Shown here: positions 52,300 through 61,997 of the stretch, piece after piece
Layout of the letters: each line of letters starts with the position of its first letter
Position numbering within the stretch: position 1 is the first letter of the stretch
NCBI GenBank assembly: GCA_024648695.1
Contig: JACAVV010000029.1
Span: forward strand, 1-64,000
Length of the DNA stretch: 64,000 bases
Direction: 5' to 3'
Source: Nitrospina sp.
GTDB taxonomy: Bacteria > Nitrospinota > Nitrospinia > Nitrospinales > JACRGP01
Position numbers and translations under genes: made by a program
Notes under the pieces: generated by a model
Databases searched by the model: none
Seen by the model: the letters and a program-made list of their open reading frames with translations, nothing else
What the model was told of the DNA's origin: nothing

Positions 52300-52329
52300 T
52301 TTACCCAGAATAGTGCAGTTCTGGGTAAA
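52300..52329. repeat. 11-bp perfect inverted repeat beside the integrase remnant
   Basis: TTTACCCAGAA (52300-52310) and TTCTGGGTAAA (52319-52329) are exact reverse complements across eight bases. The position next to a decayed integrase suggests a recombination-site or transposon-end relic. Confidence 0.7.
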
Positions 52330-52591
52330 AATCGAGAGATTTGTTGAAATTTGAGAAGTTAGTAGATTTGTGGTTAAAAACCCGTATGGGCCTTACTGGG
52401 AACGGCCCATTTGGGATTTTTGAGGGTGTTTTTGTATCGTCAGCAGATGTGCTTTGGAGGTGGAAATTCACCCAGAATTGGCCATTCCAGGTAAATCCGC
52501 CCAATAATGCAGGCGGGCTAGCTTAGAAAGCGCCCATTTAAACGCTTAGCGTATATCTTTACACAGCTATCGTGGTGATACCCTAATTTTG

Positions 52592-52618
52592 TGAAACAGA
52601 ATAGACAATTCTGTTTCA
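52592..52618 (-). terminator. Hairpin 3' of guaA
   Basis: TGAAACAGAAT and ATTCTGTTTCA form an 11-bp stem with a five-base loop, ten bases after the guaA stop. The minus-strand continuation (CAAAATTAGGG) lacks a proper T-tract, so it may act as a weak terminator or a 3' stabilising stem. Confidence 0.55.
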
Positions 52619-52628
52619 AGACAACAAA

Positions 52629-54188
52629 TCACTCCCACTCAATGGTGCTGGGGGGTTTGGAGCTGATGTCGTAGACGACCCGGTTGACGCCTTGCACTTC
52701 GTTGATGATGCGGTTGGACATTTTGCCCAACAAGTCATAGGGGAGTTGCACCCAGTCGGCGGTCATGCCGTCGGTGCTGTTCACGGCCCGGATGCCGATC
52801 ACGTTTTCGTAGGTGCGGGAATCACCCATCACGCCTACGGTTTTGACGGGCAGTAACACGGCAAAGGATTGCCAGATTTTCTGGTACAAACCGGCTGACT
52901 TGATTTCTTCCAATATGATTTTGTCGGCTTCGCGCAGGATGGCGAGCCCTTCACCCGTGACGGCTCCCAATATTCGTATCGCGAGGCCGGGACCGGGAAA
53001 GGGCTGGCGCGAGATGATCTCTTCGGGCACGCCGATTTCGCGTCCGAGTTCGCGTACTTCGTCCTTGAACAATTCGCGTAAGGGCTCCACCAGCTTAAAA
53101 TGCATTTTCTCGGGAAGACCGCCAACGTTGTGGTGGGTTTTGATGGTCACTGAGGGTCCGCCTTTCACGGGCACCGATTCAATCACATCCGGATACAGGG
53201 TCCCTTGGCCCAAAAAGGCGACTTCCTTGAGCGTCTTGCCTTCTTCTTCAAACACTTCGATGAATGTGTTGCCGATAATTTTTCTTTTGGCTTCGGGGTC
53301 CGTCACGCCTTCCAATCTTTTCAGAAAACGTTCCGATGCGTCCACCACTTTAAGATCAATTTTAAAATGGCCACGAAAAGTTTCTTCCACTTTTTCCCGT
53401 TCGCCGTGGCGAAGCAAGCCGTTGTCAATAAATATACAGGTCAAGCGATCGCCAATGGCTTTATGCATCAGAACAGCCACAACGGATGAATCGACCCCCC
53501 CGCTTAAGGCGCAGATGGCTTTTCCCTGCGGGCCGATTTGCTCTTGAATGTTCTGGATGGAGTAGTCGGCCAAGCGTCCCATTTCCCACTCCGGTTTGCA
53601 GGAACAAATGTCGTACAAAAAGTTTTGCAGGATCTGTTTGCCTTCAATGGTGTGCACGACTTCCGGATGGAACTGTAACCCGAACAGTTTGTCGCGGGAA
53701 TGTTCGATGGCCGCATAGGGCGAATTGTCGGTGAAGGCGAGACTTTTGAATCCAGGGGGCAGGCGTGTAATTTTATCCCCGTGACTCATCCACACCATGG
53801 AACCATTGTTCACGTTCTGGAGCAGATGCGTGAATTCCCTGACCATCAAATGCGCCCGTCCGTACTCACGATGATTTGAGGGATTCACTTCTCCTTTAAG
53901 CAGGTGACCCATCAACTGCATGCCGTAACAAATTCCAAGCACGGGAATCTTCAATTGGAAAACCTGAGGATCGCACAATGGTGAGTCCTTTTGCAAAACG
54001 CTGGCGGGTCCGCCTGAGAGGATGATCCCTTTCGGAGCGAACTCGCGTATTTTGTCGAGGGGAGTATCGAAGGGCACAATTTCGCAATAGACTTTACACT
54101 CACGTACCTTGCGGGCGATGTTCTGGGTATATTGGGAACCGAAGTCCAGTATAAGGACACGTTCTTCGTGGAGCTTGTCGGGTATCAT
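52629..54188 (-). CDS. guaA: GMP synthase (glutamine-hydrolysing) GuaA
   Basis: A 519-residue enzyme converting XMP to GMP. The N-terminal class I glutamine amidotransferase has [15 protein letters not shown], the catalytic Cys in [15 protein letters not shown] and the His/Glu pair in [11 protein letters not shown]. The PP-loop of the synthetase domain is [18 protein letters not shown], and the C-terminal dimerisation domain ends [18 protein letters not shown]. Full length. It follows guaB with a 57-bp gap on the same strand, forming guaBA. Confidence 0.97.
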   Translation of the reverse strand: MIPDKLHEERVLILDFGSQYTQNIARKVRECKVYCEIVPFDTPLDKIREFAPKGIILSGGPASVLQKDSPLCDPQVFQLKIPVLGICYGMQLMGHLLKGEVNPSNHREYGRAHLMVREFTHLLQNVNNGSMVWMSHGDKITRLPPGFKSLAFTDNSPYAAIEHSRDKLFGLQFHPEVVHTIEGKQILQNFLYDICSCKPEWEMGRLADYSIQNIQEQIGPQGKAICALSGGVDSSVVAVLMHKAIGDRLTCIFIDNGLLRHGEREKVEETFRGHFKIDLKVVDASERFLKRLEGVTDPEAKRKIIGNTFIEVFEEEGKTLKEVAFLGQGTLYPDVIESVPVKGGPSVTIKTHHNVGGLPEKMHFKLVEPLRELFKDEVRELGREIGVPEEIISRQPFPGPGLAIRILGAVTGEGLAILREADKIILEEIKSAGLYQKIWQSFAVLLPVKTVGVMGDSRTYENVIGIRAVNSTDGMTADWVQLPYDLLGKMSNRIINEVQGVNRVVYDISSKPPSTIEWE

Positions 54189-54245
54189 TATATTCGAATC
54201 TTTCTAATCCTGAGGATACAGGAACAAGGGATTGGCGTAACCCAA

Positions 54246-55712
54246 TCAATCGATTTGGTAATTGGGTGCTTCTTTGGTGACGATGACGTCGTGCACATGG
54301 CTTTCGCGTAAGCCGGATGCTGTGATTTGTATGAATTTGGCGTTTTGCCGCAAGGTTTCAATGTCGGAACATCCACAATAGCCCATTCCGGCACGCAGTC
54401 CGCCCATCAACTGATGAACGGTGGACGATACCATGCCGCGATAGGGAATCCGCGCCTCGACACCTTCGGGAACAAGTTTGCTTTCGGACAATCCTTTATC
54501 CTGAAAATACCGGTCGCCACTGCCTTCAGACATGGCGGCGATGGAACCCATTCCCCGGTACTCTTTGTAACTTCGGCCCTGGTATAAAATCCGGTCGCCG
54601 GGGCTCTCCTCGGTACCTGCAAACAGGGACCCAATCATGACAGAACTGGCACCCACAGCAAGGGCTTTAGTAATATCGCCGGAAAACTTGATTCCCCCAT
54701 CGGAAATGATGGGGACCCCATGCTTTTCAGCAACAGCCACACATTTCATCACCGCGGAAATTTGCGGAACCCCCACTCCGGAAACCACCCGCGTGGTGCA
54801 AATGGAACCGGGACCGATGCCTACCTTGACAGCATCGACACCTGCACCGATCAATGCCTGGGTGGCCTCTGCAGTAGCCACATTGCCACCGATCACTTCC
54901 AGATCCGGAAACTCCCGCTTGACGTCTCTGACGGCTTGAAGCACTTTTTCCGAATGCCCGTGGGCGCTATCGATCACCAGGACATCGAGTCCCACCGCAA
55001 TCAATGAATGGACATATTCAATATAATCCGCCTGCGCTACACCGATTCCCGCTCCCACCAGCAGGCGGCCCTTGGAATCTTTCGCCGCATTGGGAAATTT
55101 GCCGGACTTTTCAATATCGTTGATGGTGATCAACCCCTTCAGGGTCCCTGACTCGTCCACGACCGGCAGTTTTTCAATACGGTTGCCGTGAAGGAGTTTT
55201 TTACATTCTTCCAGAGGCGTGCCTTCAGCTATGGTTACCAGTTTTGTGGTCATCAATTCCGAAACCAGCTTGTCCGGATTGGTCTCGAACCGGATGTCGC
55301 GATTGGTCAATATCCCCACCAATTGATTGCCTTTGGTGATGGGGATTCCCGTGAACTGGTACTTTTGTTGAATCGCCCAGGCATCAGACAGTTTCTGATC
55401 CGGTTCCAAAGTGATCGGATCGGGGATCATCACGCTCACCGAACGTTTCACCCGTTCAACCATTTTACGTTGTTTGCCGGGCGGTAAATTGCGATGAATG
55501 ATGCCGATACCCCCTTCATTAGCCAAAGCGATGGCCATTTGGGCTTCCGTGACCGTGTCCATTGGGGCGCTGATCAAAGGGCAATTCAAGCGAATATTAC
55601 GGGTCAGGCGCGTGGAAATGTCCACCTGGTTCGGAAGCACTTCCGAATGGGCAGGAAGCAGTAAAACATCATCAAAAGTAAGATAGGTTTCAAGTGTTTC
55701 AGGATTGAGCAT
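54246..55712 (-). CDS. guaB: IMP dehydrogenase GuaB
   Basis: A 488-residue NAD-dependent enzyme making XMP from IMP, the committed step to guanine nucleotides. The barrel starts [19 protein letters not shown] and has [11 protein letters not shown]. Two CBS domains lie at about 95-205. The catalytic Cys loop is [20 protein letters not shown], and the flap ends with RGMGSIAAM. Standard length. First gene of guaBA. Confidence 0.97.
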   Translation of the reverse strand: MLNPETLETYLTFDDVLLLPAHSEVLPNQVDISTRLTRNIRLNCPLISAPMDTVTEAQMAIALANEGGIGIIHRNLPPGKQRKMVERVKRSVSVMIPDPITLEPDQKLSDAWAIQQKYQFTGIPITKGNQLVGILTNRDIRFETNPDKLVSELMTTKLVTIAEGTPLEECKKLLHGNRIEKLPVVDESGTLKGLITINDIEKSGKFPNAAKDSKGRLLVGAGIGVAQADYIEYVHSLIAVGLDVLVIDSAHGHSEKVLQAVRDVKREFPDLEVIGGNVATAEATQALIGAGVDAVKVGIGPGSICTTRVVSGVGVPQISAVMKCVAVAEKHGVPIISDGGIKFSGDITKALAVGASSVMIGSLFAGTEESPGDRILYQGRSYKEYRGMGSIAAMSEGSGDRYFQDKGLSESKLVPEGVEARIPYRGMVSSTVHQLMGGLRAGMGYCGCSDIETLRQNAKFIQITASGLRESHVHDVIVTKEAPNYQID

Positions 55713-56074
55713 AGGGTATATGTGTCAGCCTCTGGAAAATTCCCAAGCAAAAGGGTTTAAAATTAAAATAAATAATATAACATGCCTTTGGTTTCCTTTC
55801 ATATATATATAAAACTTTTAACCTGATTTTCAGCACACACCATTTCCAATCCATCCAGGAAGCATTCCAGCAAGTCAAAAGCCATTGATTTTAAAGTTTT
55901 TATAGCATTTTTGAAACCGGGCTTGTAGAATAGAGATCGCAAAGACAGGTGGGCGAAATTGCTAAAGGCCGCCCCCTGTTCCCAACAGGGATTCAATCCT
56001 GGAGGAAATCAAACCCAAATGCCTAAACAACCTGCCAGCGGGCTCAGTCCTTTTATTAGAGGGAATCTCCAAAA
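55713..56074. other. Divergent intergenic region with hairpin
   Basis: It must hold promoters for guaBA (minus) and the DUF484 gene (plus). A CCCTGTT-CCC-AACAGGG hairpin (55974-55990) stands about 85 bases before the DUF484 start. An alternating AT run lies near 55800. A 65-codon minus frame here is not supported. Confidence 0.45.
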
Positions 56075-57289
56075 ATGAAAAAAGACGAAATAGCCGTTTA
56101 TCTCAACGAACATCCTGAGTTTTTTAACGACTACCCCGAACTCCTGAAACAGATCAAGGAAATTGACGAGAATGATTTGCCCATCGAACCCTTCAATACT
56201 CTGAGTGTTGCCGACCGGATCATTAAACGCGCCAACGCCGACAAGGAGCATATGAGGAGCAAGCTGGAATGGTTTCTGGAAATCGTGGAGGCTAATGAGC
56301 AGATTCAGGAACACCTGTTTGAAATTGAGCGAGAGGTGCTTTCCAGTTCCAATCTTCCGGAAATGATCCGGTCCCTGACCAAAGAGATTCAAGGCCGATT
56401 CGATTTAAAACACGTGCAGATCGGGCTGGTGGACGGTGCCGACCATTTCATTGAAGACAAAATTCAGGAACGGTTTCTTAACGAGGCTATGGAGAATCTT
56501 GTGTATCTGGAGCAAGACACCGCAAGCGCCTGGCTGAAAAACGGAATGACCCCCGTACTACGCGGCGAAATCGATACCCTGGCTAACCGCAACGGACCCG
56601 ATTTTCCAGAGGAGGTCAAGTCAGAAGCGCTGATTCCTATTATTTTGCGAGGTAAAGTAGCGGGGATTCTGGCACTGGGAAGTTTTAATCCCTTGCACTT
56701 TTATGAGGGACTCCGGACGGATTTTCTGGAACGCCTGGGAGACAAACTGGCCCTGTCTATCGACAATCTGCTTTTGCTGGATATCATGGAGCGACAGGTA
56801 TTAATGGATCATGAGACCGGCATCTTCAACGAGAGTTATCTGGAGCCCATATTGCTCCGCGAATTTGACCGTGCCCAGCGTTATGGGAAAAAGTTATCCT
56901 GCCTCAAAATCCACATTGACTATTTAAACGATTTCGAGGATACTTTAAATCTCGATGGGAAAGACCCTTATTCCCCCCGAATCGGAACCCTTTTAAAAGA
57001 ATGTTGTCGTACGAGCGATATACTGATTCGTTCCGGGGAACACGAATATTTCGTTTTACTGCCAGAAATCAGCGAACGGTCTGCTTTGGTGGTGGCCGAA
57101 AGAATTCGCAAAGACTCAAAGGGTGAACTTTCCAATGGTTCCGGCGAGAACCACAGTTATCAATTGAAATTGGGCGTGGCTACCTTCCCAGGTAAAAATA
57201 TCGATTCCCATCACGATTTGCTGGATTCGGTTCACGACAATTTAAACAAATTCAAAACCCCTTTAGAAAATCGAGCTCTGGTAGGATGA
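56075..57289 (+). CDS. DUF484/GAF protein with degenerate GGDEF domain
   Basis: A 404-residue protein. Residues 1-230 match DUF484 (KKDEIAVYLNEHPEFFNDYP at the start, and the GAF-like EALIPIILRGKVAGILALGS further on). Residues 240-400 have the fold of a GGDEF diguanylate cyclase (LMDHETGIFNESYLEPIL), but the active-site loop reads IRSGEHEYFVLLPE where GGDEF is expected. Cyclic di-GMP synthesis is therefore unlikely and nucleotide binding or a structural role more probable. The stop overlaps the next gene by four bases. Confidence 0.75.
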   Translation: MKKDEIAVYLNEHPEFFNDYPELLKQIKEIDENDLPIEPFNTLSVADRIIKRANADKEHMRSKLEWFLEIVEANEQIQEHLFEIEREVLSSSNLPEMIRSLTKEIQGRFDLKHVQIGLVDGADHFIEDKIQERFLNEAMENLVYLEQDTASAWLKNGMTPVLRGEIDTLANRNGPDFPEEVKSEALIPIILRGKVAGILALGSFNPLHFYEGLRTDFLERLGDKLALSIDNLLLLDIMERQVLMDHETGIFNESYLEPILLREFDRAQRYGKKLSCLKIHIDYLNDFEDTLNLDGKDPYSPRIGTLLKECCRTSDILIRSGEHEYFVLLPEISERSALVVAERIRKDSKGELSNGSGENHSYQLKLGVATFPGKNIDSHHDLLDSVHDNLNKFKTPLENRALVG

Positions 57290-57807
57290 TCCGAAAAGCT
57301 AAAATTCAAGATGCGGAAGCTATCTTCCAATTAATCCACATGCATTCCGAAAATGGCCAAATGTTGTCGCGGTCACTGAATGATATTCAAAATACCATTG
57401 CAGATTTTTTCGTGTACGAAGATCAAAGCCAAATAATCGGCGCTTGCGGTCTGAACTCTGCCTGGAACCCCCTGATTGAGATTCGTTCGCTGGCGGTTCA
57501 TCCCATGCATTTTGGCAAAGGCGTCGGTACGGCCCTGGTTCAGGAGTGCCTCAATGTGGCCATTGATCGTCGATTCGATTCCATTTTCGTACTCACCTAT
57601 GCCGTGCCCTTGTTTCAAAAACTGGGGTTTCAAATTGTCGAAAAAAGCACCATGCCTCTTAAAGTCTGGAACGATTGCCAGGGGTGCCACAAACGCGACA
57701 ACTGTGACGAAATCGCTATGGCCTTGCCTTTAAAGAAACCGGCCATCGCCGAAATCCACACAAAACCCTCCCCGCTTTCCTCAGAATCTGGTATATTTGT
57801 AAACTAG
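57286..57807 (+). CDS. GNAT acetyltransferase, short N-acetylglutamate-synthase-like
   Basis: A 173-residue acetyl-CoA-dependent transferase. The acetyl-CoA loop is visible in MHFGKGVGTALVQECL after LIEIRSLAVHP. The C-terminus carries a Cys-rich piece (WNDCQGCHKRDNCDEIAM) seen in the short ArgA-like proteins that make N-acetylglutamate for arginine synthesis. That assignment is by family resemblance. It starts four bases inside the end of the DUF484 gene, so translation is coupled. Confidence 0.8.
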   Translation: MIRKAKIQDAEAIFQLIHMHSENGQMLSRSLNDIQNTIADFFVYEDQSQIIGACGLNSAWNPLIEIRSLAVHPMHFGKGVGTALVQECLNVAIDRRFDSIFVLTYAVPLFQKLGFQIVEKSTMPLKVWNDCQGCHKRDNCDEIAMALPLKKPAIAEIHTKPSPLSSESGIFVN

Positions 57808-57925
57808 GGGTTCCCGAAACTACTGCTTTTCATGGCCTTTTATTCAGTGAGGCTTCAGTTCCAGGAACACGTCAACGTTTCCCGATCACTCTCCATTCAC
57901 ATGAATGGATTTTGAGGGCGGACCC

Positions 57926-58639
57926 ATGATCGATGCTTTTTTCAATGCGCTGTCGGGATTGAGGACTTCATCCAAACGATTACAAAACAGCGCGAACAAC
58001 GTTGCTAATATTCAAACGCCAGGATTCAAGAAAAATGAATTGAATCTGGCAGAGAATAGAACGGGAGGAGTGAGCGTCGTTTCCTCCAACCGTGTCAATA
58101 CGCCGGGAAGTGTGCTGACCACGTCAAATCCCATCGACATCGCGATTCAGGGAAACGGATTGTTTCAGGTCACCTTGCCCAATGGTGGAACCGGTTTCAC
58201 CCGATCAGGAAGTTTCAAGATAGATGGACAGGGTCGGCTCAGTGACTCCAATGGCAATCCCTTGCAACCCGAAATCACAGTACCCGCTGGAAGCACCGAA
58301 TTGGCGATTGGTGCCGGAGGTGAAGTATCCGCCAGAGTCGGTGGCGAGGTGAGGAGCCTTGGGCAATTTCAACTGTCCCAATTCAACAATCCAGGCGGAC
58401 TGGATTCGGCGGGAAACAACCTGTTACTGGAAACTGCCGCTTCCGGTCAGGCCGTATCGGGAAGCCCTGGAACAGGTTCATTAGGTTCTCTCGTTTCAGG
58501 GGCTGTGGAATCCTCCAATGTGGACCTCAGCGAAGAGCTCGTCGGCCAGTTGGTGGATAAAACTGTATTTCAGGCCAACATCAACGTCATTCGCGTTGCT
58601 GAGGATATGACAGGGACTCTCCTGGATTTGGAATCCTGA
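57926..58639 (+). CDS. Flagellar rod/hook-like protein (FlgG/FlgF family), isolated gene
   Basis: A 237-residue protein with the N-terminal rod signature (ALSGLRTSSKRLQNSANNVA then NIQTPGFKKNE), the family core IDIAIQGNGLFQVTLPNGGT and FTRSGSFKIDGQGRL, and the C-terminal segment ESSNVDLSEELVGQLVDKTV followed by QANINVIRVAEDM. It is close in length to FlgG/FlgF (about 250). The ATG at 57926 with GAGGGCGG upstream is chosen. No other flagellar gene is in the window. It may belong to a scattered flagellar system or be a non-motility secretion component. Confidence 0.82.
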   Translation: MIDAFFNALSGLRTSSKRLQNSANNVANIQTPGFKKNELNLAENRTGGVSVVSSNRVNTPGSVLTTSNPIDIAIQGNGLFQVTLPNGGTGFTRSGSFKIDGQGRLSDSNGNPLQPEITVPAGSTELAIGAGGEVSARVGGEVRSLGQFQLSQFNNPGGLDSAGNNLLLETAASGQAVSGSPGTGSLGSLVSGAVESSNVDLSEELVGQLVDKTVFQANINVIRVAEDMTGTLLDLES

Positions 58640-58695
58640 ACAAGGATTGAAGAGGCCAAACGCGTTCCCCTTAAACTTCCTACCTTTTGGGTTTC

Positions 58696-58968
58696 ATGAG
58701 TTTACTTGAAGAACCGTCACTAAATTATCTCAGCACCGTAGAGCAGTTTTTTTTAAAGCTGAAAGGCTCCGGTCTGTCCTTGTCCGGAAACGATTACCAT
58801 TTGATCAGCGCGTGGGAACAGGAAGGCTTGCCCTTGCGGGACGTGTGTCGAGCCATTGAAAGAGGAATGCAACGCGCGCAAAGCCAGAACCGTTCTGTAG
58901 GTCAAAACGTTTCGTTGACTTACCTGAAACGCTTTATCGAAGAAGAGTTGAATGGGGAAATATTGTGA
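58696..58968 (+). CDS. Small protein coupled to a zinc-finger AAA ATPase
   Basis: A 90-residue protein without signal peptide: MSLLEEPSLNYLSTVEQFFL, then SGNDYHLISAWEQEGLPLRD and VCRAIERGMQRAQ. The middle looks like a winged-helix or short helical bundle. It overlaps the downstream ATPase by four bases (GTGA), so they are co-translated and probably act together, for example as a loader/adaptor pair. ATG at 58696 is preferred over TTG nine bases earlier. Family not recognised. Confidence 0.65.
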   Translation: MSLLEEPSLNYLSTVEQFFLKLKGSGLSLSGNDYHLISAWEQEGLPLRDVCRAIERGMQRAQSQNRSVGQNVSLTYLKRFIEEELNGEIL

Positions 58969-59867
58969 CCGCCTCAAAAGTTAAATCCGCTCAATGCACC
59001 CTGTGCCAGGATGAGCATTACATCCTTTCCAATGAAAAAGGATGGCTGAGATCCAAATTGTGCGAATGCTTCAACTGCGACCAGTGTCAGGGGCAAGGGA
59101 AAGTCATCTTTGAGGACGAGCAAGGGCGATCCCTGGTTCGGAATTGCGTGTGCTCCCGGCTAAAACAATCGTTAATCTACCTGAACCGTGCCGGCATCCC
59201 TGGAAAATTCGTGAACAGCACATTTCAGACTTACATGACCAATCCGCCGCACCACCAGTTACAAAAACGCGCCAAATCGCGGGCGATGGATTTCGTGAAG
59301 CATTTCGGTGAATCGAGCCAGGGACTCGTGTTCATGGGCGGACCCGGCCTGGGCAAAACGCATCTGGTCGTGGCCATCATTAAAGCGCTGATACTGGAAA
59401 AAGGAATCCCCTGCAAATTCGTCGATTTTTTTCAACTGTTATCCGACATCAAACACGGGTATTCGCAAGACATGTCCGAGCAGGCCATCATCAATCCCTA
59501 TATTCAGACTCCGGTTCTGGTGATTGACGAGCTTGCCAAAGGCCGCGGTACCGAATGGGAGTTGACCATGCTCGACCAGATCATCGCCAGCCGTTATAAC
59601 GCCGCGGACAAGATAACCCTGTTCACCACCAACTACAACAATGTCCTCGAAGAAAAAAATTCCGGTAAGAAAACAACCAGCCGGCACATCGACACCGACC
59701 GCTTAGGCTATGGCGAGCAATTGACCCGGGAAACGCTTCCCGACAGGACAGGATTAAGAATCTACTCACGCATTGCAGAAATGTGTGAATTCATAGAAAT
59801 GGAAGGCATCGACCAGCGCCAGGCAAAACTCACCCAGTCCCGACAGTTTCCCCGGACAAGGAAGTAA
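58965..59867 (+). CDS. DnaC/IstB-like AAA+ ATPase with N-terminal Cys-rich zinc finger
   Basis: A 300-residue protein. Residues 8-65 carry eight or more cysteines (CTLCQDEHY, CECFNCDQC and NCVCSRL), a double zinc-ribbon resembling a DnaJ-type centre. Then comes a DnaC/DnaI-like AAA+ domain: Walker A VFMGGPGLGKTHLVVAIIKA, Walker B VLVIDELAKGRG, sensor-1 TLFTTNYNNVLEE and a C-terminal Arg finger region (TGLRIYSRIAEMCEF). It starts at a GTG inside the end of the preceding gene. A helicase-loading or DNA-remodelling role is likely, but the zinc-finger head is unlike DnaC. Confidence 0.78.
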   Translation: MTASKVKSAQCTLCQDEHYILSNEKGWLRSKLCECFNCDQCQGQGKVIFEDEQGRSLVRNCVCSRLKQSLIYLNRAGIPGKFVNSTFQTYMTNPPHHQLQKRAKSRAMDFVKHFGESSQGLVFMGGPGLGKTHLVVAIIKALILEKGIPCKFVDFFQLLSDIKHGYSQDMSEQAIINPYIQTPVLVIDELAKGRGTEWELTMLDQIIASRYNAADKITLFTTNYNNVLEEKNSGKKTTSRHIDTDRLGYGEQLTRETLPDRTGLRIYSRIAEMCEFIEMEGIDQRQAKLTQSRQFPRTRK

Positions 59868-59920
59868 TTTCCAGTGTACCCGTTAAGATCGATTTCTGAG
59901 GAAAATTAAATCAACTTATT

Positions 59921-59957
59921 TGAGTAAATATAGCTAATAATAGACTTGATACTTCCA
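59921..59957 (+). repeat. Second copy of a 37-bp sequence found upstream of the RAYT gene
   Basis: TGAGTAAATATAG at 59921-59933 starts a stretch matching bases 63924-63960 at about 31 of 37 positions by hand count. Here it lies between the ends of two convergent genes, without a transposase. Confidence 0.65.
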
Positions 59958-60048
59958 CTTCTACATTTAAAAGTCTGCATCTGCCGGGTTTGGGTTTTGG
60001 GAAGGCCTTTGGCTGGATGAGTATTGGAATTCCCCGGCTCACATTTTT

Positions 60049-61629
60049 CTAGGTTTGGCACCGTTGGCGTTCCAGGGCACGTAGCCTTCGGGCTTCTTTT
60101 TTACTTACCTTGACTTTTGTCTTTTTTTCTGCAACGGGTTCTCCCTCCCAGCCCACTTTCTCCAAAAAGTCCTCGTACCCACCATGGAAATATTCCGCGC
60201 CTCCCTGATGAAAAACTATCAGGTTTTTAGCCAGGGTTTTTAGAATGAGTTCTGAGTGAGTAACAATTACAAGGGCACCCTCATAATCATTCAACTCCTC
60301 GATCAGGGATTCAATCGATTCAACGTCCAGGTGATGGGTCGGTTCGTCCAAAAGCAACAGGTTGGTGGGATGGGAAATTATTTTTCCCAGTAGCAGACGG
60401 CTTCTTTCTCCGCCAGACAACACGCTCACCTTTTTTTTACTCAATTCCCCGCCAAACATCATGACGCCACATATAGCGTGGGCGGCCTGCAGGGAAATGT
60501 TGGGATTGGATTTCAGGACTTCATCCAGCACCCGGTTTTTCGGTTCGAGCCGGTCGATATTGGTCTGGCCAAAATGCCCTATGCTGGTTGACGGGTGATT
60601 GCTGATGGTACCGGCGGTAGGCGTCAGTTCCCCGGCCAGACAATTCAGCAATGTAGACTTGCCCTTGCCGTTGGCCCCGATGATTCCGATACGGTCTTTC
60701 CTGCCAATGGAAAACGAAATATCCGAGAAAATGTTAGCCTGGGATTTACCTCCATAGGAAAAAGAAAGGTTCTCAATATTCATGAGGGTTTTCCCCGGAC
60801 AGGCGCGAAAGTTGAATTTAAACCCCAAATTCCTTTCGCTTTCCAGCTTTTCCATAGTGCCCATTTTTTCCATCATTTTCATTCGCGATTGCGCCATGGT
60901 GGCTTTCGATGCCTTGGCTCGAAACCGGTCTATCAAAGATTGCATCTCTTTTTTCTTGCTCTCCATGTTTCTTCGAGTCAATTCGTAGGTCTCTTCTTCC
61001 TGCATTATTTGCTCATAAAATTTAAGGGTCCCGCCCTGGACTTTTTTCGCCTGTTTCCGGTGCAGACCCAGTGTGTGGGTGGTGACACCATCCATGAAAT
61101 CGCGGTCATGTGTGATGAGCATCATTTCCCCTGGCCATTTAATGAGATATTCCTTGAGCCAGCGCAGTGAAAGGATGTCCAGATAGTTGGTAGGCTCATC
61201 CAAAAGAAGCATATTGGGGTTGGCCAACAATGCTTTACAAAGGTTGATCCTGACCTGATACCCCCCACTGAAAGTTTTGGGATCTTTTTGAAAGTCCTGC
61301 TCGCTAAAACCCAGTCCCGAAAGGATGATCTCTGCCTTATAATGATCCCACTGTTTTTCAGGGGGCAGGGCTTGAATGCATTCCTTGAGAACCGTGGGTT
61401 GGGTGAAGCGAATGATCTGCTCCAGGGCATCGATGCGGTACCCTTTTGGGGAGGAAATATCTCCGGAATCCGGCTTCTCCTGTCCCAGGATCATTTTGAA
61501 CAGGGTTGATTTTCCCGTGCCGTTTTTGCCTACCAATCCGACGCGTTCGCCTTTGTTTATAAGAAAGGAGACATCGTCAAACAGACTTTGGGCTCCAAAT
61601 GATTTTTCAATATTACTAGCTATTATCAT
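60049..61629 (-). CDS. ABC-F family ATPase
   Basis: A 526-residue cytosolic protein with two ABC domains and no membrane segment. Domain 1: GLVGKNGTGKSTLFKMI, KTFSGGYQVRINLCKAL and LLLDEPTNYLDI. A charged linker follows (KEMQSLIDRFRAKASKATMA). Domain 2: GIIGANGKGKSTLLNCL, VSVLSGGERSRLLLGKI and LLLDEPTHHLDV. ABC-F proteins bind the ribosome E site and relieve stalling, and some give antibiotic resistance. The layout (long linker, Lys-rich tail) fits Uup/YbiT-type rather than EttA. Confidence 0.9.
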   Translation of the reverse strand: MIIASNIEKSFGAQSLFDDVSFLINKGERVGLVGKNGTGKSTLFKMILGQEKPDSGDISSPKGYRIDALEQIIRFTQPTVLKECIQALPPEKQWDHYKAEIILSGLGFSEQDFQKDPKTFSGGYQVRINLCKALLANPNMLLLDEPTNYLDILSLRWLKEYLIKWPGEMMLITHDRDFMDGVTTHTLGLHRKQAKKVQGGTLKFYEQIMQEEETYELTRRNMESKKKEMQSLIDRFRAKASKATMAQSRMKMMEKMGTMEKLESERNLGFKFNFRACPGKTLMNIENLSFSYGGKSQANIFSDISFSIGRKDRIGIIGANGKGKSTLLNCLAGELTPTAGTISNHPSTSIGHFGQTNIDRLEPKNRVLDEVLKSNPNISLQAAHAICGVMMFGGELSKKKVSVLSGGERSRLLLGKIISHPTNLLLLDEPTHHLDVESIESLIEELNDYEGALVIVTHSELILKTLAKNLIVFHQGGAEYFHGGYEDFLEKVGWEGEPVAEKKTKVKVSKKEARRLRALERQRCQT

Positions 61630-61997
61630 TGTTGATTTCTGAGGTATGAAAAGGCTTATAACGAAAGCTATAAGTCCTTAATTAGGGAATTGAGAACGAA
61701 GGCCTAATGGAGGAAACCTGCACTATCTTTCGAGCTGTTTTTTTTAAGTATAACAGAATTGTATGTCTTCAAACAAACCTGGGGACACGTTGGCATTTAG
61801 ATATCGATATATTTACAGGAAAACCAACTTTACACTTTTGAGAAATGATAGTTATACTTGATTCATAAAATCTTTTAAACCAAATTCCTATTCAATCAAA
61901 GAAGGGATTCGGAGCGGCTTTGCCTCCAATGGCCAACACGGGTCGTTTACGTCTTTTATAGCAGTATGTGAAACCTGCGAAAAGGGTATCTCAATTT
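61630..61997. other. Divergent intergenic region
   Basis: It holds upstream sequences for the ABC-F gene (minus) and the transporter gene (plus). Nothing further is recognised. Confidence 0.45.

Larger units (their letters stand above)
52263..52628. other. Intergenic region with two perfect hairpins
   Basis: No gene is supported between the integrase remnant and guaA. Two inverted repeats (52300-52329 and 52592-52618) are listed separately. The rest may be further eroded mobile-element sequence. Confidence 0.5.

Noticed and set aside
55974-56000. Hairpin plus GATTCAATCC taken as a tRNA T-arm
   Set aside because: No acceptor or anticodon stem can be drawn around it.
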